Positions 62,870 through 64,000 of a DNA stretch of 64,000 nt are shown here, piece after piece (within the stretch, counting starts at the first letter, position 1; every line of letters starts with the position of its first letter). Below the pieces are notes generated by a model. The model was not told where the DNA came from. It saw only the letters and a program-made list of their open reading frames with translations, and did no database searches. The position numbers were made by a program, and so were the translations under genes. Source of the stretch: Microbacterium sp. UFMG61 (lineage in GTDB: Bacteria > Actinomycetota > Actinomycetes > Actinomycetales > Microbacteriaceae); the NCBI RefSeq assembly GCF_015354505.1, contig NZ_JACAFP010000005.1, positions 1 through 64,000 on the forward strand, given 5' to 3'.

Positions 62870-64000
62870 CTCGAACCAACGGAGTTCGAGTTCCTCGATC
62901 TCGACCTGCTGATCGCTGATCGCTTTCATCTTCTCGCCGAGTCCCGCGAAGTCCGACTGGTCGTGATCGGCGAGAGCGGTCTTCGCCTTGTCGACCTGCT
63001 GAGTGAGCTTCTGAATGCGGCGCTCGAGCGCCGAGACTTCCTTCTGCGCTGCCCGCAGGGCCGCGCCGTCCAGACTCGGGGCCTTCTTCTCAGTGTTGAC
63101 GGCCGTCTGCGACTTTCCGGGTGCAGAAGTCTGCAACTGCCGCAGACGCAGGTACTCGTCGACACCTCCGGGGAGGTGCCGCAGGTGCCCGTCGAGGATC
63201 GCGAACTGCTGATCGGTCACGCGCTCGAGGAAGTACCGGTCGTGGCTGACGACGAGCAGGGTTCCCGACCACGAGTCGAGCAGGTCCTCGATCGCGGCGA
63301 GCATGTCGGTGTCGAGGTCGTTGGTCGGCTCGTCGAGGATGAGCACGTTGGGCTGGTCGAGAAGTACGAGCAGCAGCTGGAGCCGACGCTGCTGGCCGCC
63401 GGAGAGATCCTTGACCGGTGTGGAAAGCTGGGCGGAATCGAAACCGAGCCGCTCGAGCAGCTGCCCCGGGGTGAGCTCTTGCGCTTTCGAGCCGGAGCCC
63501 ATCGTGTACGAGGTGCGCAGCCGCGAGATCACGACACGCACCGGCTCGCGGCGCACGTCCTCGAGCTCGTCGAGGCGCTGGGTCAGCGTCTTGACCTTGA
63601 CGGTCGTGCCGCGCTTCACGCGTCCGACGGTGGGTTCGACCGTGCCTGAGATGAGGCCGAGCAGTGTCGACTTGCCGGCGCCGTTGACGCCGAGTATTCC
63701 GGTCCGCTCCCCCGGTGCGATGCGCCATTCGACGTCGCGCAGCACCTCGCGCTCGCCGCCGTCGGCGGTCGGGTAGGTCACTCCGACGTCGAGCAGGTCG
63801 ACGACGTCTTTTCCGAGACGCGAGACGGCGAGCGACTGCAGCGAGATCTTGTCGCGGATCTCCGGCACGTCGGCGATCAGCTCGTTGGCCGCATCGATGC
63901 GGAACTTCGGCTTCGCGGTGCGGGCGGGCGCTCCGCGACGAAGCCAGGCGAGCTCCTTCTTGGCGAGGTTCTGCCGCTTGGCTTCGGTGGCCGCCGCCAT
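62849..64000 (-). CDS. ABC-F family ATPase, Uup-like (C-terminal part)
   Basis: The gene runs off the window; 383 residues are present. They contain the second ATPase domain: Walker A LGVNGAGKSTLLGLISG, signature LSGGQQRRLQLLLVL, Walker B VLILDEPTNDLDTDML, and a C-terminal coiled coil (residues 315-383, ALRAAQKEVSALERRIQKL). The segment before it, KKELAWLRRGAPARTAKPKF, is the inter-domain linker of Uup/ABC-F proteins, which act on ribosomes or DNA and are not transporters. The ATG at the very edge is unlikely to be the true start. The stop lies inside the 17-bp tandem array. Confidence 0.92.
   Translation of the reverse strand: MAAATEAKRQNLAKKELAWLRRGAPARTAKPKFRIDAANELIADVPEIRDKISLQSLAVSRLGKDVVDLLDVGVTYPTADGGEREVLRDVEWRIAPGERTGILGVNGAGKSTLLGLISGTVEPTVGRVKRGTTVKVKTLTQRLDELEDVRREPVRVVISRLRTSYTMGSGSKAQELTPGQLLERLGFDSAQLSTPVKDLSGGQQRRLQLLLVLLDQPNVLILDEPTNDLDTDMLAAIEDLLDSWSGTLLVVSHDRYFLERVTDQQFAILDGHLRHLPGGVDEYLRLRQLQTSAPGKSQTAVNTEKKAPSLDGAALRAAQKEVSALERRIQKLTQQVDKAKTALADHDQSDFAGLGEKMKAISDQQVEIEELELRWFELTEELD

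Overview
The window is high-GC actinobacterial DNA. Gene content, protein sequences and the very frequent TAnnnT box 6-7 nt before start codons fit Microbacteriaceae, most likely Microbacterium or a close relative; that placement rests on recognition, not on a search. It is almost entirely core-metabolism chromosome. I see no phage, IS element, CRISPR array or plasmid origin. About 59 protein genes and one tRNA can be supported.

Layout. 1-194: broken 3' end of an acyl-CoA carboxylase epsilon gene. 330-4754: ROK regulator, then a two-component system with an extra membrane partner. 4800-8536: RNA methyltransferase, maf and the biotin-carrying carboxylase subunit. 8591-13780: membrane protein, LpdA-like flavoprotein, purine nucleoside phosphorylase, phosphohexomutase and HPr. 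13789-21733: mannitol regulon with mtlR divergent from a IIB-like gene, ptsH, ptsI, mtlA, mtlF and mtlD, so the whole phosphorelay is local. 21830-23936: flavin monooxygenase and a hydrolase. 34202 down to 23944 (minus strand): nucleoside uptake and salvage (lipoprotein, ATPase, two permeases, cdd, deoA, add) followed by a deacetylase and a PfkB kinase. 34350-35465: manC. 35645-39138: sdhCDAB. 39216-46391: BrkB-like protein, xthA, trpS, a Pro-rich membrane protein, pth, rplY, a 45-aa membrane protein and gnd. 46448-51089: ABC exporter and a divergent OmpR-type two-component system. 51117-54065: flavin-linked membrane electron-transfer locus (RnfD-like/FNR fusion, ApbE, FMN-binding lipoprotein). 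54151-56698: prs, glmU, tRNA-Gln. 56771-60751: MarR regulator, broken pseudouridine synthase, metINQ. 60844-64000: Na+/H+ antiporter and an Uup-type ABC-F ATPase cut by the window end.

Three genes are damaged by length changes: a 35-bp tandem duplication in accE, a 299-bp complex duplication in ptsI, and loss of the 3' end of a pseudouridine synthase that now runs into metI. A lost ptsI would disable all PTS transport, so assembly error must be excluded before these are read as biology.

The points most worth following are the flavinylated electron-transfer locus, mutually exclusive hairpins over the ribosome-binding site of the mannitol operon, 11-12 bp spaced CATAG repeats between the ABC exporter and its regulator, glmU starting one base after a tRNA-Gln, and a 17-bp minisatellite made from the stop-codon region of the ABC-F gene.
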